This document shows positions 7,109 through 15,540 of a stretch of 64,000 nt of DNA, in pieces. The translations under genes were made by a program, and so were the position numbers. A model generated the notes under the pieces. It worked only from the letters and a program-made list of their open reading frames with translations. It did no database searches and was not told the DNA's origin. The DNA is from Actinoplanes nipponensis (GTDB lineage: Bacteria > Actinomycetota > Actinomycetes > Mycobacteriales > Micromonosporaceae), in contig NZ_BOMQ01000056.1 in NCBI RefSeq assembly GCF_016862275.1, positions 1-64,000 of the forward strand, read 5' to 3'. Numbering within the stretch: position 1 is the stretch's first letter; every line of letters begins with the position of its first letter.

Positions 7109-8622
7109 GCGTTCGCAGGATCATGGGTACCGAGGTCGAGTACGGCATTTCGGTGCCCGGGCAGCCCGGCGCCAACCCGATGGTCACCTCGTCGCAGGTG
7201 GTCAACGCCTACGGCGCCCGGCCGGAGCTCAACCGCGGCGGCCGGGCCCGGTGGGACTACGAGGAGGAGTCGCCGCTGCGCGACGCCCGCGGCTTCACCT
7301 ACTCCGGCGCCGCGTACGACCCGGCCGACGCGCTCGCCGACGAGGACCTCGGCCTGGCCAACGTGATACTGACCAACGGCGCCCGCCTCTACGTCGACCA
7401 CGCCCACCCGGAATACAGCACGCCGGAGTGCACCAACCCGATGGACATCGTCCGCTGGGACAAGGCCGGCGAACGGGTCATGGCCGAGGCGTCGCGGCGG
7501 GCCGCCACGATCCCCGGCACCCACCGCATCCAGCTCTACAAGAACAACACCGACAACAAGGGCGCCTCGTACGGCTCGCACGAGAACTACCTCATGCGCC
7601 GGCAGACGCCCTTCGCCGACATCGTGGCCCACCTGACCCCGTTCTTCGTCACCCGGCAGATCTTCTGCGGCGCCGGCCGCGTCGGCATCGGCCAGGACGG
7701 CAGCGGCGCCGGCTTCCAGATCTCCTCGCGCGCCGACTTCTTCGAGGTCGAGGTGGGCCTCGAGACCACGCTCAAGCGACCGATCATCAACACCCGCGAC
7801 GAGCCCCACTCCGACGCGGACAAGTACCGCCGGCTGCACGTCATCATCGGCGACGCCAACCTCTCCGAGATCTCCACCTACCTCAAGGTCGGCACGACGG
7901 CCCTGATCCTCAACATGATCGAGGAGAAGGTCTTCACCGGCGAGCTCGGCATCGCCGACCCCGTCTCCGAGCTCAAGGCGGTCAGCCACGACCCCTCGCT
8001 CAAACACCTCATGCGGCTGCGCGACGGCCGCAAGCTCACCGCGCTGGACCTGCAGTGGGCGTACTACGAGCGGGCCAAGGCGTTCTGCGACGAGCGCTAC
8101 GGCGCCGACACCGACGAGCAGACCGCCGACGTCCTGCAGCGCTGGGAGGACGTGCTGGACCAGCTCGGCCGCGACCCGATGCAGCTCAGCGACCAGCTCG
8201 ACTGGGTGGCCAAGCTGCGGCTGCTGGAGGGCTACCGCGAGCGGGAGAACCTCACCTGGTCGTCGCCCAAGCTGCAGCTGGTCGACCTGCAGTACTCCGA
8301 CGTACGGACCGAGAAGGGCCTGTACCACCGCCTGGTCGCCCGCGGCTCGATGAAGACGCTGCTGGACGACGACGAGACGCGCCGCGCGATGGTCGAGCCG
8401 CCCGAGGACACCCGGGCCTACTTCCGCGGCCAGTGCCTGGCCCGGTACGCGTCCGAAGTGGTCGCGGCCAGCTGGGACTCGGTGATCTTCGATGTCGGGC
8501 GCGAGTCGCTGGTCCGGGTGCCGATGATGGAGCCCGAACGGGGCACCAGGAAGCACGTCGGCGCCCTGTTCGACAAGTGCGACACCGCGAAGGACCTGCT
8601 CGAGGTGATCACCAGCCGCTGA
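7105..8622 (+). CDS. dop: Pup deamidase/depupylase Dop
   Basis: This 505-residue member of the glutamine-synthetase-like Dop/PafA family deamidates C-terminal Gln of Pup and removes Pup from substrates. The N-terminus MSVRRIMGTEVEYGIS is the family signature, which fixes the start at ATG 7105 rather than at upstream in-frame codons. NGARLYVDHAHPEYSTPE, IQLYKNNTDNKGASYGSHENY and RPIINTRDEPHSD are the conserved nucleotide and metal regions shared with PafA. Residues about 38-80 hold the longer Dop-loop region absent from PafA. Pup here already ends in Glu, so the useful activity is probably depupylation. It is followed by pup after 93 bp. Confidence 0.97.
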   Translation: MSVRRIMGTEVEYGISVPGQPGANPMVTSSQVVNAYGARPELNRGGRARWDYEEESPLRDARGFTYSGAAYDPADALADEDLGLANVILTNGARLYVDHAHPEYSTPECTNPMDIVRWDKAGERVMAEASRRAATIPGTHRIQLYKNNTDNKGASYGSHENYLMRRQTPFADIVAHLTPFFVTRQIFCGAGRVGIGQDGSGAGFQISSRADFFEVEVGLETTLKRPIINTRDEPHSDADKYRRLHVIIGDANLSEISTYLKVGTTALILNMIEEKVFTGELGIADPVSELKAVSHDPSLKHLMRLRDGRKLTALDLQWAYYERAKAFCDERYGADTDEQTADVLQRWEDVLDQLGRDPMQLSDQLDWVAKLRLLEGYRERENLTWSSPKLQLVDLQYSDVRTEKGLYHRLVARGSMKTLLDDDETRRAMVEPPEDTRAYFRGQCLARYASEVVAASWDSVIFDVGRESLVRVPMMEPERGTRKHVGALFDKCDTAKDLLEVITSR

Positions 8623-8677
8623 CGAGAATCGCCCGGGTGGGCGGACGTTTTTCGTCGGACCCGCGAGGTAAGTTTTT

Positions 8678-8697
8678 CCCAACCCGAACCAGTTGGG
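8678..8697 (+). promoter_or_regulatory. Small hairpin in the dop-pup gap
   Basis: The inverted repeat CCCAAC (8678-8683) / GTTGGG (8692-8697) lies just before the pup Shine-Dalgarno (aaggggga). The same gap has two gtttttc tracts, unusual in this GC-rich sequence. A role in setting pup expression is possible but not shown. Confidence 0.3.
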
Positions 8698-8715
8698 TCA
8701 TGAAGGGGGACAGCC

Positions 8716-8931
8716 ATGGCAACGCGAGACACCGGCGGTCAGTCGCAGTCCGGCAAGGGCAAGCGCGACGAGGAGATCGAGGACGTCACCACCGAGGCGA
8801 ACCCCGAGGTGGCCGAGCGGCACGCCGAGATCACCGAGGACGTCGACGACCTGCTCGACGAAATCGACTCCGTCCTTGAAGAGAATGCCGAGGAGTTCGT
8901 CCGCGGCTATGTGCAGAAAGGCGGCGAATAG
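8716..8931 (+). CDS. pup: Prokaryotic ubiquitin-like protein Pup
   Basis: This 71-residue, acidic, largely disordered protein is attached by its C-terminal Glu to lysines of target proteins. The central helix region (about 35-60, ERHAEITEDVDDLLDEIDSV) binds the coiled coil of ARC. The C-terminus is FVRGYVQKGGE: it ends Gly-Gly-Glu, not Gly-Gly-Gln, so PafA can use it without Dop deamidation. The final codon is GAA followed directly by TAG. A strong aaggggga Shine-Dalgarno precedes ATG 8716. Confidence 0.97.
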   Translation: MATRDTGGQSQSGKGKRDEEIEDVTTEANPEVAERHAEITEDVDDLLDEIDSVLEENAEEFVRGYVQKGGE

Positions 8932-8938
8932 GGCATAG

Positions 8939-9640
8939 ATGGGCAATTCGGACATGCCGCGGGGGTTGGACGATCGTGACGGCGAACGGCGCTGCCGCGA
9001 TTGTGACGAATGGAAGCCGTTGGAACAGTTCTGCGCCGGTAGCAAGCGTCCGAGCGGCCGTGGTAGCTACTGCAAGGACTGCTACAACGTCAGGTCCAAG
9101 GCAAGCTATGCCAAGCGGATCCAGGAACGCCACGGCCGAGCTGTCCAGGCCCCGCGGGTGGTCCCGGAAGGCCACCGATACTGCCCTGACTGCGGGTCCG
9201 TTCGGCTCCTGACGGAGTTCCCCCGTAGCCGAAGCGGTACCGGTGGCTACGGCAGGTACTGCAAACCGTGCCATAACGCTCGCGGCAAAGAGTCGAAGGA
9301 TCGACTGCACGGTGGCACGCGCGAGTACCACCTGCGGCGGCGCTACGGCATCGGTCAGGTCGAGGTCACCGAGATGCTCGCCAAGCAAGGAGGCCTCTGT
9401 GCCATCTGCGGCGCCCCTGATCCCCAACATGTCGATCACGATCACCGCACCGGCTGGGTTCGCGGGATACTGTGCTTCAACTGCAACGGCGGCCTGGGGC
9501 AGTTCCGGGACAGCCCGGTGTTCCTCGCCGAAGCTATTACGTACCTGAAAGGAACCACGTGGCAGCGGGTTTTGATCCATCCGGGCGTCTTCCAGATGTG
9601 TTCACCAACGCGGGGACGTCCTCCTTCACGCAGTTCCTGA
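8939..9640 (+). CDS. Endonuclease VII-like zinc protein between pup and prcB
   Basis: The 233-residue protein has three Cys-rich modules. Two N-terminal zinc-ribbon-like units, C-x2-C ... YCKDC (about 18-47) and C-x2-C ... YCKPC (about 82-112), precede a C-terminal recombination endonuclease VII fold (about 150-215) with GLCAICG, HVDHDHRTG and ILCFNCN, where the His-Asp-His run is the catalytic/metal site. The phage T4 family cleaves Holliday junctions; whether this protein cuts DNA is unknown. It starts 8 bp after pup, and its last 82 bp overlap prcB in another frame. Codon choice is less G/C-biased than in neighbours (many cgt, ggt, gaa codons), hinting at foreign origin. I recall similar genes annotated at this site in other actinomycetes, without an assigned role. 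Confidence 0.8.
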   Translation: MGNSDMPRGLDDRDGERRCRDCDEWKPLEQFCAGSKRPSGRGSYCKDCYNVRSKASYAKRIQERHGRAVQAPRVVPEGHRYCPDCGSVRLLTEFPRSRSGTGGYGRYCKPCHNARGKESKDRLHGGTREYHLRRRYGIGQVEVTEMLAKQGGLCAICGAPDPQHVDHDHRTGWVRGILCFNCNGGLGQFRDSPVFLAEAITYLKGTTWQRVLIHPGVFQMCSPTRGRPPSRSS

Positions 9641-10398
9641 GCCAGGCCGCCCCCGAGCTGCTGCCGGGTCGCCGGCCGCTGCCGCCGGGGATGGCCGCCG
9701 ACATCGCGCCGCACGGCACGACCATCGTCGCCATCGCCACCGCCGAGGGCGTCGTGATGGCCGGCGACCGGCGGGCCACCATGGGCAACCTCATCGCCAG
9801 CCGGGACATCGAGAAGGTGCACCCGGCCGACGCGTACTCGCTGATCGGCATCGCCGGCACGGCCGGCATCGGCATCGAGCTGATGCGCATCTTCCAGGTC
9901 GAGCTGGAGCACTACGAGAAGATCGAGGGCGCGATGCTGTCCCTCGACGGCAAGGCCAACCGGCTCGCCGCGATGGTGCGCGGCAATCTCGGCGCGGCCA
10001 TGCAGGGCCTGGCCGTGGTCCCGCTCTTCGCGGGCTTCGACCTGTCCCCGGCCGACCCGTCCAAGGTCGGCCGCATCTTCAGCTTCGACGTCGCGGGCGG
10101 CCTCTACGAGGAGACCGGCTACGACGCGATCGGCTCCGGCTCGCTGTTCGCCAAGTCGGCCCTGAAGAAGCGGTACCGCCCCGGCGTCAGCACCCAGGAC
10201 GCGATCCGGCTGGCGGTGGAGGCGCTCTACGACGCCGCCGACGACGACACGGCGACCGGCGGACCCGACCTGACCCGGAAGATCTACCCGGTGGTGATGA
10301 CCGCGACCGCGGACAGCACCCACCGGCTCACCGAGGCCGAGATCAACGCGGTGGCCGAGCAGGTCGTCGCCGGACGGATGGAGAACCCGGGCGGCTGA
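9559..10398 (+). CDS. prcB: 20S proteasome beta subunit PrcB
   Basis: This is the catalytic beta subunit of the bacterial 20S core. GTG 9559, with gaaagga 6 nt upstream, gives 279 residues. A 53-residue propeptide ends at HG, and autocleavage exposes Thr54 (TTIVAI), the nucleophile of this N-terminal hydrolase. The Lys partner lies in DRRATMGNLIASRDIEKVH. GTAGIGIEL and VAGGLYEETGYDAIGSGS match the family. The start lies inside the 3' end of the endonuclease VII-like gene, suggesting translational coupling. prcA follows after 57 bp. Confidence 0.96.
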   Translation: MAAGFDPSGRLPDVFTNAGTSSFTQFLSQAAPELLPGRRPLPPGMAADIAPHGTTIVAIATAEGVVMAGDRRATMGNLIASRDIEKVHPADAYSLIGIAGTAGIGIELMRIFQVELEHYEKIEGAMLSLDGKANRLAAMVRGNLGAAMQGLAVVPLFAGFDLSPADPSKVGRIFSFDVAGGLYEETGYDAIGSGSLFAKSALKKRYRPGVSTQDAIRLAVEALYDAADDDTATGGPDLTRKIYPVVMTATADSTHRLTEAEINAVAEQVVAGRMENPGG

Positions 10399-10455
10399 TC
10401 GCCCACCGGTTTTCGCAGCCAGCCCGCCATCCGGTCTTCGAAGGAGTTGCCACCC

Positions 10456-11313
10456 GTGGCCATGCAGTTCTACGCCTCACCCGAGCAGGTTCAGCGCGAC
10501 CGCTCGGAATACGCCCGCAAGGGCATCGCCCGCGGCCGTTCCGCCGTCGTCCTCACCTACGAGGGCGGCGTGCTGCTGGTCGCCGAGAACCTCACCTCGC
10601 TGCGCAAGATCAGCGAGCTGTACGACAGGATCGGCTTCGCGGCGGTCGGCCGCTACAACGAGTTCGAGAGCCTGCGCCGGGCCGGCGTGCGGATGGCCGA
10701 CCTGAACGGGCTGGCCTACGACCGCCGGGACGTCACCGGCCGGGCCCTGGCCAACGCCTACACCCAGACGCTCGGCGCGATCTTCTCCGAGACGCAGAAG
10801 CCGTACGAGGTGGAGATCTGCGTCGCGCAGGTCGGCGCCTCGCCCGAGAGCGACGAGCTCTACCGGATCACGTACGACGGTTCGGTGCAGGACGAGCCCG
10901 GCTTCATGGCGATGGGCGGCTCCGCCGAGGCCATCTCGACCGTGCTGAAGTCCCGTCACGACGTCGCGGCGGACCTGCCCAGCGCCCTGGCGCTCGCGGT
11001 GGAGGGCCTGGCCAGCGTCGGCGGGGAGAACGGCACCCCGCGCACGCTGGGCGCCTCCCAGCTCGAGGTGGCGGTGCTGGACCGCAACCGCAAGGGCCGC
11101 ACCTTCCGCCGGATCGCCGGCGCGGCGCTGACCACGCTGCTCGAGGGCGGCAAGGACGAGCCGGAGAAGGAGATCGGCGAGGCGGGCGACGTGGCGCCGC
11201 CGGCCCCCGCCGAGGACAAGCCCACGGTCTCGGCCGCCTCGGTCGACCTGGAGGGCAAGCCGCCGGCCGACAAGGCCGAGCCGGCGGACGGCACCAACGG
11301 CGACGGCTCCTGA
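10456..11313 (+). CDS. prcA: 20S proteasome alpha subunit PrcA
   Basis: This is the structural outer-ring subunit that gates the core and docks ARC. The N-terminus MAMQFYASPEQVQRDRSEYA is the conserved gating segment. I place the start at GTG 10456, 9 nt after AAGGAG (10441-10446); ATG 10462 is also possible, and the in-frame TTG at 10447 is too close to the Shine-Dalgarno. At 285 residues it is longer than mycobacterial PrcA (about 248) because of an acidic, Pro/Ala/Lys-rich tail after about residue 235, probably disordered. It lacks a catalytic Thr. Confidence 0.95.
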   Translation: MAMQFYASPEQVQRDRSEYARKGIARGRSAVVLTYEGGVLLVAENLTSLRKISELYDRIGFAAVGRYNEFESLRRAGVRMADLNGLAYDRRDVTGRALANAYTQTLGAIFSETQKPYEVEICVAQVGASPESDELYRITYDGSVQDEPGFMAMGGSAEAISTVLKSRHDVAADLPSALALAVEGLASVGGENGTPRTLGASQLEVAVLDRNRKGRTFRRIAGAALTTLLEGGKDEPEKEIGEAGDVAPPAPAEDKPTVSAASVDLEGKPPADKAEPADGTNGDGS

Positions 11314-11331
11314 GCCGTCCTCCGCTCGCGT

Positions 11332-11364
11332 CCCCAGCCCTCGGCCGTCGGCCCGGGGCTGGGG
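11332..11364. terminator. Hairpin terminator between convergent prcA and rfbB-like genes
   Basis: The arms ccccagccc (11332-11340) and gggctgggg (11356-11364) pair perfectly around a 15-nt loop. It begins 18 bp after the prcA stop, in the 146-bp gap before the convergent dehydratase gene, so it may serve both. Confidence 0.6.
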
Positions 11365-11459
11365 GAGCGGCGGTGGGTTGCTGACGCGCCCGGCGCGGGC
11401 CGGACGGTGCGGCGGCGACGCGGTCCTGCGCCTTCGTGGGAGTGCGGGCCTTCCGGCGG

Positions 11460-12434
<975 letters not shown>

Positions 12435-12550
12435 CAAGCGGCAGTGTATCCGCAGGTGGTGGGCCTGGTAGTTGATCTTCTGAAGGGGACGCCACGCTCC
12501 GCGTCGGTGAAAGGGCGCGTTGTCACTGCCGCTGACGCCCCCTGTGCGGC

Positions 12551-12556
12551 TAGTGT
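12551..12556 (+). promoter_or_regulatory. -10 hexamer of a probable leaderless pafA promoter
   Basis: TAGTGT is followed by 6 nt and the pafA ATG at 12563. No Shine-Dalgarno is present. A TTGTCA at 12520-12525 is 25 nt upstream of it, too far for a standard -35. Confidence 0.5.
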
Positions 12557-12562
12557 TTCGTC

Positions 12563-13921
12563 ATGGAACGGCGAATTTTCGGCCTCGAAACCGAGTACGG
12601 AGTCACGTGCACCTACCGGGGACAGCGGCGGCTTTCTCCGGACGAAGTGGCCCGCTACCTGTTCCGCCGAGTGGTGTCCTGGGGACGCTCCAGCAACGTG
12701 TTCCTCCGCAACGGTGCCCGCCTCTACCTCGATGTCGGTTCCCACCCCGAGTACGCGACCCCCGAGTGCGACTCCGTCACCGACCTGGTCGCCCACGACC
12801 GGGCCGGCGAGCGGATCCTGGAGGGCCTTCTGGTCGACGCGGAGAAGCGTCTGCACGACGAGGGCATCGCCGGCGAGATCTACCTCTTCAAGAACAACAC
12901 CGACTCGGCCGGCAACTCCTACGGCTGCCACGAGAACTACCTCGTCAGCCGGCACGGCGAGTTCGGCCGCCTGGCCGACGTGCTCATCCCGTTCCTCGTC
13001 ACCCGGCAGCTGATCTGCGGCGCCGGCAAGGTGCTGCAGACCCCGCGCGGGGCGGTCTTCTGCCTCTCGCAGCGGGCCGAGCACATCTGGGAGGGCGTCT
13101 CCAGCGCGACGACGCGCAGCCGCCCGATCATCAACACCCGCGACGAGCCGCACGCCGACGCCGAGCGCTACCGGCGCCTGCACGTCATCGTCGGCGACTC
13201 CAACATGAACGAGGTCACCACGCTGCTCAAGGTCGGCAGCGCCGACATCGTGCTGCGGATGATCGAGGCCGGTGTGGTCATGCGCGACCTGTCGCTGGAG
13301 AACCCGATCCGGGCCATCCGCGAGGTGTCGCACGACATCACCGGTCGCCGCAAGATCCGCCTGGCCAACAACAAGGAGGTCAGCGCGCTGGAGATCCAGC
13401 AGGAGTACCTCGCGAAGGCCACCGAGTTCGTCGAGCGCCGGGGCGGCGACCCGACCGCCAAGCGGGTCGTCGAGCTGTGGGGCCGGGTGCTCAACGCGAT
13501 CGAGAGCGGCGACCTCGACCCGGTGTCGCGCGAGATCGACTGGGTGTCGAAGTACAAGCTGATCGAGCGGTACCAGGCCAAGCACGAGATGCCGATGTCG
13601 CACCCGCGGATCGCCCAGCTCGACCTGGCGTACCACGACGTGCGCCGCGGCCGTGGCCTGTACGCGCTGATGGAGAAGCGCCAGCAGGTCGACCGCATCT
13701 CCAACGACCTGGAGATCTTCGAGGCCAAGGAGACGCCGCCGCAGACGACCCGGGCGCGGCTGCGCGGCGAGTTCATCCGGCACGCGCAGGAGAAGCGGCG
13801 CGACTTCACGGTCGACTGGGTGCATCTCAAGCTCAACGACCAGGCGCAGCGCACGGTGCTGTGCAAGGACCCGTTCCGCGCCTACGACGAGCGGGTGGAA
13901 CGGCTCATCGCGAGCATGTGA
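12563..13921 (+). CDS. pafA: Pup-protein ligase PafA
   Basis: The 452-residue glutamine-synthetase-like ligase uses ATP to activate the C-terminal Glu of Pup and join it to substrate lysines. The N-terminus MERRIFGLETEYGVTCTYRG is the family signature. NGARLYLDVGSHPEYATPEC, LFKNNTDSAGNSYGCHENY and RPIINTRDEPHADAERYRRLH are metal and nucleotide regions parallel to Dop. It lacks the extra loop of Dop. Pup carries Glu already, so ligation should not depend on Dop. It is likely leaderless, since a TAGTGT hexamer sits 6 nt upstream. A small membrane protein gene follows after 24 bp. Confidence 0.97.
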   Translation: MERRIFGLETEYGVTCTYRGQRRLSPDEVARYLFRRVVSWGRSSNVFLRNGARLYLDVGSHPEYATPECDSVTDLVAHDRAGERILEGLLVDAEKRLHDEGIAGEIYLFKNNTDSAGNSYGCHENYLVSRHGEFGRLADVLIPFLVTRQLICGAGKVLQTPRGAVFCLSQRAEHIWEGVSSATTRSRPIINTRDEPHADAERYRRLHVIVGDSNMNEVTTLLKVGSADIVLRMIEAGVVMRDLSLENPIRAIREVSHDITGRRKIRLANNKEVSALEIQQEYLAKATEFVERRGGDPTAKRVVELWGRVLNAIESGDLDPVSREIDWVSKYKLIERYQAKHEMPMSHPRIAQLDLAYHDVRRGRGLYALMEKRQQVDRISNDLEIFEAKETPPQTTRARLRGEFIRHAQEKRRDFTVDWVHLKLNDQAQRTVLCKDPFRAYDERVERLIASM

Positions 13922-13945
13922 GACGGACGGTAGGCTGGTCGGGCC

Positions 13946-14167
13946 ATGACGACACCAGCGCGCGAGCCCGACCAGCACCCGCCCGGCGAGAAGCCGGAGC
14001 GCAGCTTCGAGGACGTCATGTGGGGGCGCGTGGAGCGCCGCCGCGAGCGCATCCGCGCGCAGGTCCGGACGGCCCGCGCCGGCGACCACAAGGTGCCGAC
14101 GTGGGTCCTGGCCACCGTCCTGGCCCTGTTCCTGCTGGGCTGGCTCTACCTGATCTTCTTCGGCTGA
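13946..14167 (+). CDS. Small single-pass membrane protein downstream of pafA
   Basis: This 73-residue protein has a charged, Arg/Glu-rich N-terminal half (RSFEDVMWGRVERRRERIRA) and a C-terminal transmembrane helix (about 52-71). The layout suggests a tail-anchored protein. A TAGGCT hexamer lies 9 nt before the ATG, so it may have its own promoter as well as read-through from pafA. Family and function are unknown. Confidence 0.7.
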   Translation: MTTPAREPDQHPPGEKPERSFEDVMWGRVERRRERIRAQVRTARAGDHKVPTWVLATVLALFLLGWLYLIFFG

Positions 14168-14171
14168 CCGT

Positions 14172-14681
14172 TCAGTCGTCCGGCGGCAGCACCGGGATGT
14201 CCGCGCGGTAGACGCTGAGCAGCACCCCGTACGGCCGGCCCTCGGGCCCGTCCGGCAGCTGCAGGGCCTCCAGCGCGGCCGCGACCCCGGCCGCCTGCTC
14301 GGCGGTCAGCCGGACGTGGCGCAGCAGGGTCCGATCCGGATCATCCGGCGCCGGCGGCAGCATCTCGGCCAGCGCGGCCCGCACCAGGAACTCCCCACCC
14401 ACCGGCGCGTCCGGCGCGATGCGCAGCCGCTCGCTGGCCGGCGCGTAGTACTGCTCGGTGCCGCCGCGCACCCGCCGCTCGTGGGTCACCCGCACCAGGC
14501 CGGCGTCGTGCAGCACCTTGACGTGGTAGCCGACCGTGCCCTTGGCGGCGCCCAGGGCGGCCGCGAGCTGGGCGAGGGTGGCGGGCCGCTGGCGCAGCGC
14601 GATCAGCAGCCGGTGCCGCAGCGGATGCCCCAGCGCCTTGAACTGCGCCGGGTCCCGCAGCACCAGATCTTCGTCGGCCAC
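14172..14681 (-). CDS. ArsR-like winged-helix transcriptional regulator
   Basis: The 169-residue protein opens with FKALGHPLRHRLLIALRQRP and continues with ATLAQLAAALGAAKGTVGYH and VKVLHDAGLVRV, a winged helix-turn-helix of the ArsR/HTH_20 type (about residues 10-85). The C-terminal half (EFLVRAALAEMLPPAP onward) is a helical ligand or dimer region. No metal-binding Cys motif is seen. It diverges from an O-methyltransferase gene, the likely target. The GTG start is at 14681, and the inverted repeat around the shared gap is a candidate operator. Confidence 0.82.
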   Translation of the reverse strand: MADEDLVLRDPAQFKALGHPLRHRLLIALRQRPATLAQLAAALGAAKGTVGYHVKVLHDAGLVRVTHERRVRGGTEQYYAPASERLRIAPDAPVGGEFLVRAALAEMLPPAPDDPDRTLLRHVRLTAEQAAGVAAALEALQLPDGPEGRPYGVLLSVYRADIPVLPPDD

Positions 14682-14683
14682 CC

Positions 14684-14741
14684 GGTAAGCATCCGGGAAA
14701 GTCGCCTCTTGTCCAAGTGTCGAAAATATTAGACGCTTACC
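14684..14741. promoter_or_regulatory. Inverted repeats in the regulator/methyltransferase gap
   Basis: GGTAAGC (14684-14690) lies 2 nt upstream of the regulator GTG, and its exact reverse complement GCTTACC (14735-14741) lies 2 nt upstream of the methyltransferase ATG. Between them is an imperfect repeat, GTGTC (14717-14721) / GACGC (14732-14736), around an AT-rich core (gaaaatatta). The symmetric placement at both start codons suggests operator sites for the adjacent regulator. Confidence 0.4.
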
Positions 14742-14743
14742 GC

Positions 14744-15373
14744 ATGACGATCAGCGACTACCTCCTGGCCCACTGCACCCCCGCCGACGCCGTCCTGGCC
14801 GACCTGGCCGCGGAGACGGCGGCGGCCTTCCCCGACGCCGCCCACATGCAGGTCTCCCACGACGAGGGCGGCCTGCTGACGATGCTGGTCCGGCTCATCG
14901 GCGCCCGTACCGCCGTCGAGGTGGGGGTCTTCACCGGCTACTCGGCGATCTGCATCGCCCGCGGCCTGCCGGCCGACGGCCGGCTCCTGGCCTGCGACAC
15001 CTCGCCGGAATGGACCGCGCTGGCCCGCACCCACTGGCAGCGCGCCGGGCTCGCCGACCGGATCGACCTGCGCCTGGCGCCGGCCGCGGACACGCTGCGG
15101 GCCCTGCCACCCGAGCCGGTGTTCGACTTCGGCTTCATCGACGCGGACAAGACCGGCTACCCCGTGTACTACGAAGAGCTGCTGCGCCGGCTGCGGCCGG
15201 GCGGACTGCTGGTGCTGGACAACGTGCTGCAGCGGGGGCAGGTCCTCGAGCCGGCGCGGCACCCGGCGGTCGAGGCGATCCAGCGGCTCAACGACCGGAT
15301 CGTGCGCGACGAGCGGGTGGAATCGGTGATGCTCCCGGTCCGCGACGGGATCACCCTCATCAGGAAGCGCTGA
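14744..15373 (+). CDS. SAM-dependent O-methyltransferase (catechol/caffeoyl-CoA type)
   Basis: This class I methyltransferase of about 209 residues has TAVEVGVFTGYSAICIARGL as SAM motif I, LLACDTSPEWTALARTHWQR as the acidic ribose-binding strand, and FDFGFIDADKTGYPVYYEEL with the metal-binding Asp region of the caffeoyl-CoA O-methyltransferase family. LRPGGLLVLDNVLQRGQVLE is also typical. It probably methylates a catechol-like small molecule with Mg2+. ATG 14744 is chosen because homologues start near MTISDYLLAHC; GTG 14717 in frame is less likely. No Shine-Dalgarno is present. Confidence 0.88.
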   Translation: MTISDYLLAHCTPADAVLADLAAETAAAFPDAAHMQVSHDEGGLLTMLVRLIGARTAVEVGVFTGYSAICIARGLPADGRLLACDTSPEWTALARTHWQRAGLADRIDLRLAPAADTLRALPPEPVFDFGFIDADKTGYPVYYEELLRRLRPGGLLVLDNVLQRGQVLEPARHPAVEAIQRLNDRIVRDERVESVMLPVRDGITLIRKR

Positions 15374-15377
15374 GCAG

Positions 15378-15540
15378 GGGATCGCCAAGGCCGATCGGGA
15401 TCGGGATCGTCGAGGCGGACCGGGATCGTCAAGGCGGCGGCCCGGGATCGTCAGGGCCGACGGGGATCGTCAGGGCCGACCGGGATCGGCAGGGCCGACC
15501 GGGATCGGCAGGGCCGACTGGGATCGGCAAGGTCAACGGC
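15378..15540. repeat. Tandem array of about eight 19-bp units
   Basis: Units resemble ggatcggcagggccgaccg. Four or five adjacent copies are near-perfect at 19 bp (about 15445-15520), flanked by shorter or longer degenerate copies. The array begins 5 bp after the methyltransferase stop codon. The unit contains gatc and imperfect dyads. Confidence 0.8.

Noticed and set aside
12520..12556. TTGTCA plus TAGTGT as a PafBC-type or standard -35/-10 promoter of pafA
   Set aside because: The spacing is 25 bp, too long for a standard promoter, and it does not fit the TTGTC...TANNNT spacing I recall for PafBC-controlled promoters.
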